Shown here: piece by piece, positions 1 to 11,758 of the stretch
Layout of the letters: every line of letters begins with the position of its first letter
Position numbering within the stretch: the first letter of the stretch is position 1
NCBI GenBank assembly: GCA_006176705.1
Contig: QRFJ01002121.1
Span: 103,107-167,106 of the forward strand
Reading direction: 5' to 3'
DNA from: Cocos nucifera
Lineage: Eukaryota; Streptophyta; Magnoliopsida; Arecales; Arecaceae
DNA: 64,000 bases
Translations under genes and position numbers: made by a program
Notes under the pieces: generated by a model
Seen by the model: only the letters and a program-made list of their open reading frames with translations
The model's database searches: none
Told to the model about the DNA's origin: nothing

Positions 1-157
1 TTGGTTTAGAAGTCATTCTCCAACATTCGGCTTGCATGGCGGGATCTTAATGGTGGTGCATCGAACAACCAAAAAAATCTTCGATCGAGATTGTTGCCAT
101 GTGTCAACATCTTAGGTGTTGACAAGATTAGGCTTTCAATCTTGGTCATTCGATCTG

Positions 158-168
158 TCTATAAATAG
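158..168 (+). promoter_or_regulatory. TATA box of the Tat-A antisense ORF
   Basis: TCTATAAATAG lies about 270 bp upstream of the first ATG of the antisense ORF at 438. A C/T-rich leader lies between them. The placement fits a separate promoter for the aORF, independent of the element's LTR. Transcription itself is not shown. Confidence 0.55.
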
Positions 169-437
169 CAGAGATCTTCTTCCACAAGGTTTCTTTTATT
201 TTCCTTGATTTTCAAACTACAGTTGGAGAAGGGAAGATTTTGTTCCATAGTCAGAGGAAGAAGAGTTCTAGCTTCATCGAGTTCTTCTTCAAGAAAGGGC
301 TTTCACTATGTTAACATCATTTTTCCTTTTCTTTTTCCCTGTTTGTTTGATCCAAAACTTAGGATCTTATTTAGAACTTAGGGTTTTCTAAGTGTCTTTC
401 TTTCTTTCCATAGTCATAGTTCTTGTTTTCTTTGAAA

Positions 438-2155
438 ATGTCATCTTCTTAGGGCGAGTTTGGAGGAGGGAACCTTGTGAGAGATCAAGGTTCTCAAATC
501 CCTCCTCCTTGGGAAAATATCACTATTCCTCAGGGAGATCTCGAGGAGGTGGCATCATCTCATTATGGTCAACCTGATTTCAAGGGATCAGGCTATCATC
601 TGATCATTGAGAATCTATCAGGTCCTCTGCATTAGAGATCCAAATTATCAGAAGATGATATTTGGTGGTTGGCCGATCAATATCAAATCCCAAATCGATA
701 CTAATTCTTGGCCCCAAGCTGAGATGGTCATGTCGTTCATCCACTGAATGGTTGTGTTAACATCTACAAAGAGTTGCTTTGATCTAGACTTCATTTTCCT
801 CTTCATCCATTCATTTGCGACATCCTTGACGTCTATCGAATAGTTCTAGCTTAGTTAGCGCCAAATTCTATTCGGATTCTCTATTCTTTTGTCATCCTTT
901 GCAGTCTTCTTTAGTTTGAGCTGAGAGTTTCTCTTTTTTATGCTATGTTCCAATTCAAAAAACATCCTCGAGAATGGGGATGGTGGTTCTTTAGTCTCTA
1001 TTATCATTGTCAGTTTATTATCGGGCTTTCTTTTTCATCCATGGATAGAAGGCCCATGGATAGAAGAATAGATTCTTTTATATTTCTACCGATCATCCTT
1101 GGGGTTTCTACTCTTTTTGGTCCACTTTTGATCTATCCCCGAATAAGAATGAAGTCATACTCGATGGGAATAAAGAGTATTATAACATTTTGTAGGACAT
1201 GATAGTTCTGAACTAGTAGGAATCATTATCGGAGTAGTCTTTACACGACACCGGCTTGAGTCTGGTTAACATGTTAGGTAGTACTTCTTACTTTTTCTTC
1301 ATATTACTAGATATCTTTTCATAAATACTTTTCACTTTCTAATGCTAACTATCCTTTTTAATTTTGTAGATATGAGGATTAGCATTGAATCCATCCAGCG
1401 GGCTGTTCACAAAAGGCCCAAGAGATCAGAGGGGCAATCTCCTCATGAACCTCCGAGAAAGAAGTGGTTAGAATCTTTGTCAGTGGAGCCAAGGTCTACT
1501 GCACTTTTGAGACCTACTCCATCACCAGCACTAGTTCCTCTATTGGGCCGATCAACTGAAGGCCCAAATATCACCCTAACTTATTAAGATGATGATCTAG
1601 TGATTATCAGGGCAGTGCCGATAAAGTCAGCCCCACCACCATCTTCTATCTCGGGATCTTTCCCGAGCTTTGTCTCCTCCCTCCCTTCACCATCAAACAT
1701 TGGTTGAGGGAGGTTTCATAGTTCCAGGATCATTGGAGGCAAGCCAAGGGAAAGCCCCCATGTGATTCGATTTGCCAACCGACCCTCCAACAAATTTGGA
1801 GGGTTTCATTGCCTTGGGGATGTAGGTCCCCAAAGACTTGTTAGTGCTAGATGATTGTCGACTAGCACGAGAGTTGATGAAGATGGTCATGCTCCTGACA
1901 GATTGAGAGAAAAGAAAGTCACACCCGTTGGATGAGATCATCAGCGGGTGTTACTCATCTATCCTCCTGGTAAGCTCAACAAAATTGTCCCCTTATTGTT
2001 TTTCTTTCATTCCAAATTCTTTACTTAGATAATGTCCTTGTTTCACAGCTAGCCCATAATACCACCATCCTTTATGAGGGATTGACCGACTTTGGCTGAC
2101 TTAGTCAGTCCTTAAAAGATAAGATTTAATCTATCGAAGTTTGGGTGGAGGTTGC
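438..2155 (+). pseudogene. Tat aORF, 5' part ('putative gypsy type transposon' domain), broken
   Basis: The ATG at 438 sits in the context AAAATGTC, shared with the related aORF at 31798. With several stops and shifts, the translation matches the Pfam family annotated as Transposase_28 / putative gypsy-type transposon domain. Near 770-990 there is a segment reading roughly 'LHFPLHPFICDILDVYRI', then 'LAPNSIRIL', then 'FKKHPREWGWWFFS'. Two introns are evident: 1278-1369 (GT...TTTTGTAG, with CTAAC before the acceptor) and 1970-2048 (GTAAGC...TTTCACAG). A basic Pro-rich stretch follows the first intron. The last exon begins a coiled coil that is cut at 2155 by the Athila element and resumes at 16627. 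The molecular role of this Tat protein is unknown. It could be mistaken for a host gene, but its position antisense to pol argues otherwise. Confidence 0.7.
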
Positions 2156-3793
2156 TGATAAGTACAATAAATTTATCAATAAAAGTATTAATTTATTAAT
2201 TAATTTATATTAATTTTTAAGAATTATTAATAAATTTATATATAATTTTTAAGAAATTCATATTTTTATTAATTTAAAAATTAATTAAAAAAATAATAAA
2301 AAATAAAAAATAAAATTTTATTATCAATAGAAAGAGATCATTTTTTTGATTACAATGAAATAAATTTTAAGTAAAATAAAGCTAAAACAAAAAAGATATG
2401 AATTTTTAAAGAAATAAAATAAAAAAAATAAAAATAATATACGTCTCAAATGGCTCAAGCCGCCACGCCGCAGTAGCCGGCGCATCTAGACGCGCCGAGA
2501 CAAGCCAACCAAGCCAGCGCGCCAAGCCATCCAAGCTAGCCGACTCAAGCCCAGAAGCCGTCAGCAGGCCTACAGCACAGTGTAGACCACCAGCTCAGCA
2601 GATATTGGCGAATCAGAGCCTACCACGTGGTAGACCTAGACCCCTAAAGGGTTTACAGAAAATACATCATGGCTTATAGGGCATTTTGGTCTTTTAATCT
2701 GTCAATAAAAGGCGCTGATTGGTTGCGGTGCACGATATGGTCGGTCCACGCGATCCATGGGAACAGTAAATGCACGATCGTGCGGTGGTGGTTGTTTGCG
2801 GTCAAGATCGGATGATCAACATTTTTTTCAATTGTCGATTTCACTTGGATCACCATCGGATGGTAGCACTTGATTCCAGCTTCGATCCGATGGTTAGAAT
2901 GCTCCCGACGGTGATCAGGACTCCCGAAGCACGATTTGCAGCCAGATTTCCTCCATCAAGCACGATCCAATGGTCAGAAATTAATCCAACCTGATCTGGG
3001 TTGATATGCATCTGATTTTAATAATTTTTAGATCGTTGGATTCCTATTGAATAGCCAAATTTCACCAAACTTACCAGAGTCATATCAAAGTTATTTTTAT
3101 TCAAATTTTATTTGGATTTTGATAATTACAAAGGCAATTAGTCCCACATTGCCTTTAGAAATAAATATCCAACCCTCCTAGCTCTATAAAAAGGATCCTA
3201 AGCCTCTAAGAAAGGGGAGATCGGGTGGAAGAGAAGCTAAGGTACAGGGTGGAAGCCAAGCTCTGGGTTAAAGGTTGCTTCAAAGTTGCAGTGCTGAGAA
3301 GAAGAGCCAGTCTTCTACGCCATCTTCATGCCTACGCTGATTTGCAATCTTCTTCTAGTTTTCTCTTTCTTTTTCTTTAATTTTTTGTATTTAAATTCTA
3401 CATTTGAGTTTTAAATTTAATAAAAAAAGTTTCATTATTCTTTTCAATTCTAGCTCTTTAAATTAATTATTCTTTATTGCTTTTTAATTTTATTGCAAGT
3501 AGTTGCTAAGATCTAAATAGTAGATCTTAGTACCAAATTTATTTTTGCATAATTCTACTTTTATTTATAAATCTATTTTTCAACTTTAATTTTTAAAAAC
3601 TCTTCTTTTTTTTCTTTAAAAAAAATTATAATAATAAAAAAATAAAAATAATAAAAGAATCAAAGATTTTAGAAATAAATCATTGTCTCTCTATGGATTT
3701 GATCCGACTCATTACTCTCTTCATAATTTTTAATTAATTTAAAAAGTAAAAAATCAGATTTAAACCGATAAACATGGTGTCTTAACGACAGCA
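2156..3793 (+). repeat. Athila 5' LTR
   Basis: It starts TGATAAGTAC and matches 14989-16626 along its length. It is AT-rich at the start, with a GC-rich block at 2455-2600 (CCGCCACGCCGC) and a TATA box at 3183. The exact 3' end is uncertain by a few bases, because the two LTRs still agree in the six bases CAGCAT around the end and in the next two. A 12-bp perfect palindrome, GCACGATCGTGC, lies near 2773. Confidence 0.88.
3183..3192 (+). promoter_or_regulatory. TATA box in Athila 5' LTR
   Basis: TCTATAAAAA lies about 600 bp before the LTR end and marks the probable start of the R region. The same site is kept in the 3' LTR at 16015-16024. Confidence 0.6.
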
Positions 3794-4835
3794 TCGGCTC
3801 TCCTCATATTTTTTTTTTACTACATACTAATTATTTTTCTTATTTATTTTGTAGAAAAATAGAAAAAAAAAGAACAAGGAAGATTAGGGCACGAACAAAA
3901 CTCTCAATCCTATTCGGTGAGATCATTCCTAAACCCTAAATCTTTTTTCTTATTTTTAATATTTGCTTTATTTTTTTAAAATTAATTAAAAATCTCATCA
4001 CAAGATTAGAAACCCTAATTATTTAGAGCATCCATCATATTAGTTTTTATTCTTTTTTTTTTTTTTTGGTGATTGCTGGAGGCAAGGTAAGCCTTTTTAG
4101 AATTTAATTAGTTAGTTTAAATTGCATAGAACTCTTTGATTGGAATTTTTTTTTTTCTTTTGCATATTTCATATTAAACCTAAATTAAGGGCATAACCCA
4201 TTAAACAAGATAAGGTGGGGATTTGATCACCCTTCCTTGGCCCACAAACAACCAACCCATCCTGCATTAACCCAAACCTTAACTCTTAAAATCAATTAGA
4301 CATTAACCCTTAAGGATATTCGAGCTCAATAGGACAAGAAATCCTAAGAGTTGAACCAAGTTAGGGTTAATCAATTTGACTGGATGTCTAGGAAAAGTGG
4401 TTCAGGGATGATTGGGCCCGAAGGAAGGTGGTTACTTAATTGGTTCCATGTTCGCTTACCTGGCCAAGCACAATTGGTGTCTAAGGCAAGCAATGGGGGA
4501 CTCCCACCGACTTTACACTTACCTGGCCAGTTGATTGGCTAATCCTCTATTTGGAGGGCTCGAAGGTGATCTTGGCAGTTAGGAGCTGTCTAGATCTAGG
4601 ATAACTCTTAGTCAGGATTGATTGCCTAACTTGTTTGCCAAATAACATTTAACATAAACCACAAATTAACTCCTCTCTATCATCTCCAGATTTAAGACTC
4701 CTTAGGATTTTTAGAACCCTCTTCTTTCTTTCTCTCTTTCTTTTCTTAAAAAAAAAATAAATAAAAAAATTAATTAAAAAATTTTTAATAAATATATATA
4801 TATATCTTGAACCATATATCAAATTGCACTAGTAC
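3794..4835 (+). other. Athila untranslated leader
   Basis: About 1 kb lies between the 5' LTR and gag. It has T-rich and A-rich tracts and no credible ORF. A standard primer-binding site (TGG at the LTR edge) is not obvious. The sequence after the LTR reads TCGGCTCTCCTCAT. Confidence 0.6.
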
Positions 4836-6639
4836 ATGCACGGTAGAAGATCACTTTTACCTGACCTAGTTAAACCAGATCCTGAAATTGAAAGACTAAT
4901 TCATTTAAGACCAGATAATCAAATGGCTGGAAAATCGTGAAGAACCACCTAGGCAGATGAAGGAATACTTTATTCCTTCCACCTACAACCCATCGACTTG
5001 CATCCACATACCTGATATCCCTGCTAGCCACTATGAGATCAAGTCGACCACAATCCAGATGCTCCCATCTTTTTATGGGAATGCCAATGAAGACCCTTAC
5101 AAACATCTGGATGAATTCTTAGAAATCTGCTCTACGGTAAAAATTCAGAATTTTTCTGATGATGCCCTTAGACTGACCTTGTTCCCTTTCTCATTAAAAG
5201 ATAAAGCCAAGTACTGGCTTGGCACATTAGGAAGAACAATTCAAACATGGGCAGAGATGCAACATGAATTCCTTAAGAAATTTTATCCCATAGGACGAAC
5301 CAATACTATGAGGCGAGCCATCACAGGATTTGCTCAGCTTCCAGGGGAACAAATTCATGAATCATGGGAAAGACTTAAGGAACTTCTTAGAAAATGCCCA
5401 CACCATGGTCTATCTAAGTGGCAAATTGTACAAGCTTTCTATGAAGGTTTAGGAGATCAATATAAGCAGATGGTTGATGCATCCTGTGGAGGTGCATTCA
5501 TGAGCAAAAGTGAGGATGAAGCTTATACCTTATTTGAAACCTTAAGTGAAAACTCTATTAACCATGCTTCATTATCCTCTTATGAAAGATCAATTTCTCA
5601 ACAAAAATGGGCAGGAATTTATGAGATCAAAACTCCAGAACTTAATTCTAAGACAGACTTGAACATAATAGCACAAAAATTAGATAAAGTCGATCTTATT
5701 GCCCAGAAATTAGATCAATTCCTAAATCTAGGTCAACAATCTCCTGCACAATACACACCAGCTTCTAATTATCAGGAGATTTGCTCTATTTGTGCTAGTC
5801 CAACACATCATGTAAGCGAATGTCCCACGGCTGCACAATTACCACCTCTTATCCAAGAACAAGTCCAAGCTGCTCAAGGTTACTCCAAACCACTTAATGA
5901 CCCATATTCAAATTCATATAATCCTGGTTGGAGAAACCATCCTAATTTCTCTTGGAAACCACAACAGACTCAGGCTCAGACTCAAATCCCACCAGTTCAA
6001 AATTATCAAAATAGGCCCCAGTACCAGAACTATGCCTATAATAAGGGACAACCTAGTCAGTCTTCTCAACCACTGCATTATAATCAGCCCTCATACCCAC
6101 CTCCTCATCAACAGACCAATCTAGCCGATGATAAATTCAATCAACTTCAACAATTAATTCTAAGCCAACAACAATCAATTGCCAGGCTAGAAGCTCAAAT
6201 AGGATAATTAGCTGAGTCTAGCATGAGGAGAGAACCAGGTCAATTACCAAGCCAACCAATTGCAAATCCTAAAAATAATCCATCCAATGTCTATCAACCA
6301 CCTGGATTTACTCATCCATCTAACATTCCACCTAAGAACCCCCAATTAGAAAATGCCAAAGCAATATCTGAACTTAGAAGTGGTAGGATTCTTAAGGACC
6401 CATACCAAGACCAGGTGATAGAGGCCAATACTGATGTTAGCCAAGATGAGAAATTTGAAGAAGAGGATAATCATATAGAAGAACCTGAGCTTAGACTGGT
6501 ACTGACACTGATAAGATGGATAAAGAAAAGAAGAGAACAGATGAATTAGCTGAGACATATAAACCCAAAGCCCCATTCCCTTCGGCCTTAGAAGCAGGCT
6601 CTTCTCGTAAAAAGCAAGAAAGCACGCAACAAGGAGCTA
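4836..6639 (+). pseudogene. gag: Athila gag (capsid/nucleocapsid), broken
   Basis: Gag packages the element RNA into virus-like particles. The first ATG at 4836 runs only to a TGA near 4938, and one frameshift later the main frame opens (4957-6207, 416 residues). Family hallmarks are the Retrotrans_gag core, 'EDPYKHLDEFLEIC' near residue 45, 'PFSLKDKAKYWL' near 80, and 'LPGEQIHESWERLKELL' near 130. A CCHC zinc knuckle (CSICASPTHHVSEC) begins at about residue 275. The C-terminus is Gln/Pro/Asn-rich. An in-frame TAA at 6205-6207 interrupts the frame, which then continues at 6223-6549 with 'ELRSGRILKDPY'. A further shift follows near 6545. The breaks are single-base events, so some could be sequencing errors. 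Confidence 0.85.
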
Positions 6640-7662
6640 ATGGAACTATTTAAACAAGTTCATATTAATTTACCCCTCCTCGATGCAATTCAGCATGTCC
6701 CAGCCTATGCTAAATTTCTTAAAGAACTCTGCACCCAAAAGCGTGAGCCACGAACCACCAAAAGAGTTATGCTATCCGAGGATGTAAGTGCGGTCCTGTT
6801 AAATCCAATACCTCAAAAGATGAAAGATCCTGGTGCACCCTTAATTTCATGTGTTATTAGGAGGTATAACCTTTAACCGAGCATTACTAGACTTAGGAGC
6901 TAGTGTAAACCTCCTTCCAACCTCGGTTTATGAAAAATTTGGGATTGGAGAATTAAAACCCACATCAGTCATTTTGCAATTAGCTGATAGATCTATAAAA
7001 ACACCGCGTGGTTTGATTGAGGATGTTCTAGTTAGAGTAGACAAATGTTATTTTCCTGTAGACTTTCTCATACTTGACATGGAACCATCCCAAGAGCTGA
7101 ACCAAAATCCCATAATTTTAGGACGTCCATTCTTAGCAACTGCCAATGCCAATATCAACTGTAAAATGGGAGCTATGGACATTTCTTTTGGGAATCAAAA
7201 AGTAAGAATTAATATTTTTAATACCCCAAAGTACACCCAAGAGGAGGAAGACTGCTTTGTAATCAATCAGGATAGATGAAATAGTTGAATCTAATTCCTC
7301 CTTAGATTTACTGCAAGATGATGAACCCACTGAAGAAACTCAAACCCAGGAAGTAAATGCCCTGCTTAATTCACCTCAACCATCACATTCATTACCTTGG
7401 TCAGTGAAAGTTGAGCCCTTACCCGAGCGAAAAATTGAACCACTACGTCCTTCAATTCAGGCCCCACCACAACTTGAACTAAAACCTTTACCTGAATCAC
7501 TTAAGTATGTATTTTTAGGATCAAAGAAAACCCTACCAGTAATAATTGCTTCCAACTTAACTACTGAACAGGAAAACCAATTGGTAAATATTCTAAAAAC
7601 ATATAAGGAGGCCATAGGGTGGACCGTTCGTCGATTTAAAAGGAATTAGTCCGTCAATATGC
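6640..7662 (+). pseudogene. Athila protease region and protease-RT linker, frameshifted
   Basis: Positions 6640-6876 carry the conserved pre-protease segment ('INLPLLDAIQHVPAYAKFLKELC'-type). One frameshift at about 6860 leads into the retropepsin domain (6851-7279): 'LLDLGASVNLLP' holds the catalytic Asp (codon 6890-6892), and 'IILGRPFLATANA' is the C-terminal flap motif. It would cut the Gag-Pol polyprotein as a dimer. The linker (about 7263-7650) is acidic and Pro-rich and ends in the conserved 'YKEAIGWTV' segment before RT, where another shift occurs. Confidence 0.8.
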
Positions 7663-9010
7663 ATGCACCATATTTATACAGAAGATAATGCCAAACCAAC
7701 TCGAGAGATGCAAAGACGGCTTAACCCTAACATGCAAGAAGTAGTCAAGAAAGAGGTAATTAAATGGTTAGATGCTGGAATTATTTATCCTATCTCTGAC
7801 AGCCACTGGGTGAGTCCTACACAAGTTGTTCCAAAAAAATCTGGACTTACGGTTGTCCGCACTGAACATGGAAACTTAGTACCAACACGACTTTCCACTG
7901 GGTGGCGTGTCTGCATAGATTATAGAAAACTCAATACAACCATCCGAAAAGATCACTTTCCCTTACCCTTTATCGATCAAATCCTAGAAAGACTAGCAGG
8001 CCAACAATACTTTTGCTTTTTAGATGGATACTCAGGATACAATCAGGTAGCAATCTACCCAGGAGATCAGGAAAAGACCACCTTTACATGTCCCTATGGA
8101 ACCTTTGCTTTCCGTAGAATGCCATTCGGATTATGTAATGCACCTGCAACTTTTCAAAGGTGCATGATGTCAATATTTTCAGACATGATAGGAGATTTCT
8201 TAGAAATATTCATGGATGACTTTTCAGTCTTTGGAGAATCTTTTGAGAGTTGCCTCAACAATTTGAAGAAAATATTAAAATGATGTATTGAGGCTAATCT
8301 AGTGTTAAGCTGGGAAAAGAGCCACTTCATGGTTCAAGAAGGGATCGTTTTAGGACATATAGTATCTAAGAAAGGGATTGAGGTAGATAAAGCTAAAGTT
8401 GAACTAATTTCTAAACTTCCTCCTCCCACTTCTGTCAAACAAATTCGATCTTTTCTTGGTCATGTAGGATTCTATCGTCGCTTCATCAAAGAGTTCTCTA
8501 AAATTTCTCGTCCTTTGTGTAATCTGCTTGCTAAGGATGTTTCTTTTAACTTTGATGAAAATTGTCTTAAAGCTTATGAAATCTTAAAAGAAGCTGTGAC
8601 CAAAGCTCCAATCATACAACCTCCTAATTGGTCACTACCTTTTGAAATTATGTGCGATGCCTCAGATTTTGCCATAGGAGCTGTCCTAGGCCAAAGGGTA
8701 AACAAATGTCCTGTAGTGATCTATTATGCTAGTAGAACTCTGAATGAAGCACAAATGAATTATACCACCACTGAAAAAGAGTTGCTAGCCATTGTGTTTG
8801 CCCTAGAAAAGTTTAGATCATATTCTATTAGGATCAAAAATCATAATTTACTCGGATCATTCAGCCTTGAGATACCTGCTCTCAAAGAAAGATGCTAAAC
8901 CATGATTAATTAGATGGATTTTACTGTTACAAGAATTTGACATTGAAATTCGAGATAAGAAGGGATCTAAAAATGTTGTAGCAGACCATCTGTCTAGGAT
9001 CCTAGTTGAA
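7663..9010 (+). pseudogene. Athila reverse transcriptase and RNase H
   Basis: RT copies the element RNA into cDNA. Palm and fingers are clear in 7663-8280: 'RRLNPNMQEVVKKEV', 'GWRVCIDYRKLN', 'KDHFPLPFIDQ', 'FCFLDGYSGYNQ' and 'FGLCNAPATFQRCM'. The active site IFMDDF is intact, with Asp codons at 8215-8220. A TGA at 8281-8283 replaces what is normally an Arg codon (CGA to TGA fits 5-methylcytosine deamination). The thumb and RNase H continue at 8302-8898 ('VGFYRRFIKEFS', 'MCDASDFAIGAVLG', 'TTEKELLAIVFALEKF'). A shift near 8835 moves the rest of RNase H to another frame, ending about 9005 ('VADHLSRIL'). Confidence 0.88.
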
Positions 9011-9039
9011 AGATAAGTGAACCTGTATCAATCAGAGAA

Positions 9040-10380
9040 TCTTTTTCAGATGAACAATTGTTAACAGTTTCACATACAAAGACTCCTTGGTTTGCAAATA
9101 TTGTCAATTACTTAGTCATAGGATAAATTCCTGATGGCTGGTCTAAGAATGAAAAGGATCGATTCTTTGCTCAAATCAAATATTATTTTTGGGAAGATCC
9201 TGAGCTTTTTAGAATTTGTGCTGATCAAATCATTCGTAGATGTGTTCCTGAATCTGAACAATGGAGTATCTTACAATTTTGTCATACTCTTGCTTGTGGA
9301 GGACACTTTTCTGGACGAAAAACTACGGCCAAAGTATTGCAGAGTGGTTTTTATTGGCCAACATTATTTAAGGATGCCCATACTTTTAGTCAGGAGTGTT
9401 TTAAGTGTCAAGCCTTAGGGAATATTTCAAAGAAAGACATGATGCCTTTGAACCCCATTTTAGTAGTAGAAATTTTTGATGTATGGGGAATTGATTTTAT
9501 GGGACCTTTTCCACCTTCCAATGGATTTGAATACATTTTGGTAGCTGTCGATTATGTTTCTAAATGGATTGAAGCAATAGCAACATCGAACCAATGATCA
9601 TAAAGTAGTCCTTAAAATTTATTCAGAAGAATATCTTTTCTAGGTTCGGATTTCCACGTGCTATCATTAGTGACGGGGGTACCCATTTTACAAATCATCA
9701 ATTTCGAACTTTATTACGAAAATATGGGGTGACACATAAGATAGCTACACCATACCATCCGCAAACAAGTGGTCAGGTAGAAGTCTCTAATAGGAAAATT
9801 CAAGAATATCTTACAAAAGACTATTAGGCCTGATCGAAAAGATTGGTCAGATCGATTGGATGATGCATTATGGGCCTATAGGACAGCTTATAAAACCCCT
9901 ATTGGAATGTCTCCCTATAGATTAATCTATGGAAAAGCATGTCACCTTCCGGTAGAACTTGAACATAAAGCATATTGGGCAATAAAATAATTAAATTTTA
10001 ATTTAAACAAAGCTGGTTCCAATCGGATGTTACAATTGAGTGAATTAGAAGAATTAAGGCAAGAAGCTTATGAAAATTCAAAAATTTATAAGGAGAAAAT
10101 GAAAGCCTTCCATGATAAACATATTTCAAGAGGAAAACCTTTGAAGCCAAATCAACAAGTCTGGTTATTTAACTCAAGGCTTCGATTATTTCCTGAAAAA
10201 TTAAAATCCAGATGGGATGGACCTTATATAGTTAATCATGTATTCCCACATGGTGCAATTAAACTCTATGATCCCAGGACTAAAAATTTTTTTAAGGTAA
10301 ATGGCCAAAGGCTTAAACCATATATCGAAGGGATATCATTAAATCGAAATATTGATCAAGTACAATTAATAGAATCATAA
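9040..10380 (+). pseudogene. Athila integrase, multiply frameshifted
   Basis: Integrase joins the cDNA to target DNA. In three frames one can follow the zinc-binding HHCC domain (about 9260-9410, ending 'ECFKCQALG'). The catalytic core follows, with Asp in 'WGIDFMGPF' (about 9490), Asp in the 'ISDGG' motif (about 9673) and Glu in 'GQVEVSNR' (about 9780). The C-terminal domain at 10027-10380 contains the GPY/F signature 'SRWDGPYIV' and 'VNGQRLKPYIEG'. All three catalytic acids can be read. The frame breaks are one- or two-base indels, several absent from the second copy at 11759-13737. Confidence 0.85.
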
Positions 10381-10427
10381 TGAATTAAACTACATTTTGT
10401 CTGGCTGAAGATAATAAACTTAGCGCT

Positions 10428-10447
10428 TATTGGGAGGCAACCCAATA
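10428..10447 (+). promoter_or_regulatory. Perfect 7-bp hairpin in the Athila 3' untranslated region
   Basis: TATTGGG-AGGCAA-CCCAATA lies 48 bp after the integrase stop and is unchanged in the second pol copy (13790-13809). A GGGAGGCAACCCA block after integrase is familiar from other plant Athila elements. Its role is unknown. Confidence 0.5.
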
Positions 10448-10758
10448 CTTCTTGAATCTAATTTATTCTTTTTAGTCTCTTTTTAGGCTAAGTTGGAGAA
10501 GGACCAAAAAGCTGGAGAAGGATCATAAGCTTCAAAGACCCATGCTAAATAAATAAACATAATTTTCACCCTTTTATTTGTCTTCCCTTTCCATTGAGGA
10601 CAATGTCAATTCAGTTGGGGGTAAAATTCAAAAAAAAAAAATAAAAAAATAAATAAAAATATATAATAATAAAATAATAAAAAATAATAATAAAATAATA
10701 TAAAAATAATATAATAATAAAAATAATAATAATAAATAATAAAATATATATAAATAAA

Positions 10759-11758
10759 NNNNNNNNNNNNNNNNNNNNNNNNNNNNNNNNNNNNNNNNNN
10801 NNNNNNNNNNNNNNNNNNNNNNNNNNNNNNNNNNNNNNNNNNNNNNNNNNNNNNNNNNNNNNNNNNNNNNNNNNNNNNNNNNNNNNNNNNNNNNNNNNNN
10901 NNNNNNNNNNNNNNNNNNNNNNNNNNNNNNNNNNNNNNNNNNNNNNNNNNNNNNNNNNNNNNNNNNNNNNNNNNNNNNNNNNNNNNNNNNNNNNNNNNNN
11001 NNNNNNNNNNNNNNNNNNNNNNNNNNNNNNNNNNNNNNNNNNNNNNNNNNNNNNNNNNNNNNNNNNNNNNNNNNNNNNNNNNNNNNNNNNNNNNNNNNNN
11101 NNNNNNNNNNNNNNNNNNNNNNNNNNNNNNNNNNNNNNNNNNNNNNNNNNNNNNNNNNNNNNNNNNNNNNNNNNNNNNNNNNNNNNNNNNNNNNNNNNNN
11201 NNNNNNNNNNNNNNNNNNNNNNNNNNNNNNNNNNNNNNNNNNNNNNNNNNNNNNNNNNNNNNNNNNNNNNNNNNNNNNNNNNNNNNNNNNNNNNNNNNNN
11301 NNNNNNNNNNNNNNNNNNNNNNNNNNNNNNNNNNNNNNNNNNNNNNNNNNNNNNNNNNNNNNNNNNNNNNNNNNNNNNNNNNNNNNNNNNNNNNNNNNNN
11401 NNNNNNNNNNNNNNNNNNNNNNNNNNNNNNNNNNNNNNNNNNNNNNNNNNNNNNNNNNNNNNNNNNNNNNNNNNNNNNNNNNNNNNNNNNNNNNNNNNNN
11501 NNNNNNNNNNNNNNNNNNNNNNNNNNNNNNNNNNNNNNNNNNNNNNNNNNNNNNNNNNNNNNNNNNNNNNNNNNNNNNNNNNNNNNNNNNNNNNNNNNNN
11601 NNNNNNNNNNNNNNNNNNNNNNNNNNNNNNNNNNNNNNNNNNNNNNNNNNNNNNNNNNNNNNNNNNNNNNNNNNNNNNNNNNNNNNNNNNNNNNNNNNNN
11701 NNNNNNNNNNNNNNNNNNNNNNNNNNNNNNNNNNNNNNNNNNNNNNNNNNNNNNNNNN
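10759..11758. other. Assembly gap (1000 N)
   Basis: There are exactly 1000 undetermined bases, a placeholder length. The left contig ends in an A/T low-complexity run (10621-10758). The right contig starts abruptly inside the RT/RNase H sequence already present at 8399. Any long ORF reported across the gap is meaningless. Confidence 0.98.

Noticed and set aside
2455..2600. GC-rich block as a possible captured gene fragment
   Set aside because: It is present in both Athila LTRs at the same place and has no open frame of note, so it is ordinary LTR sequence.
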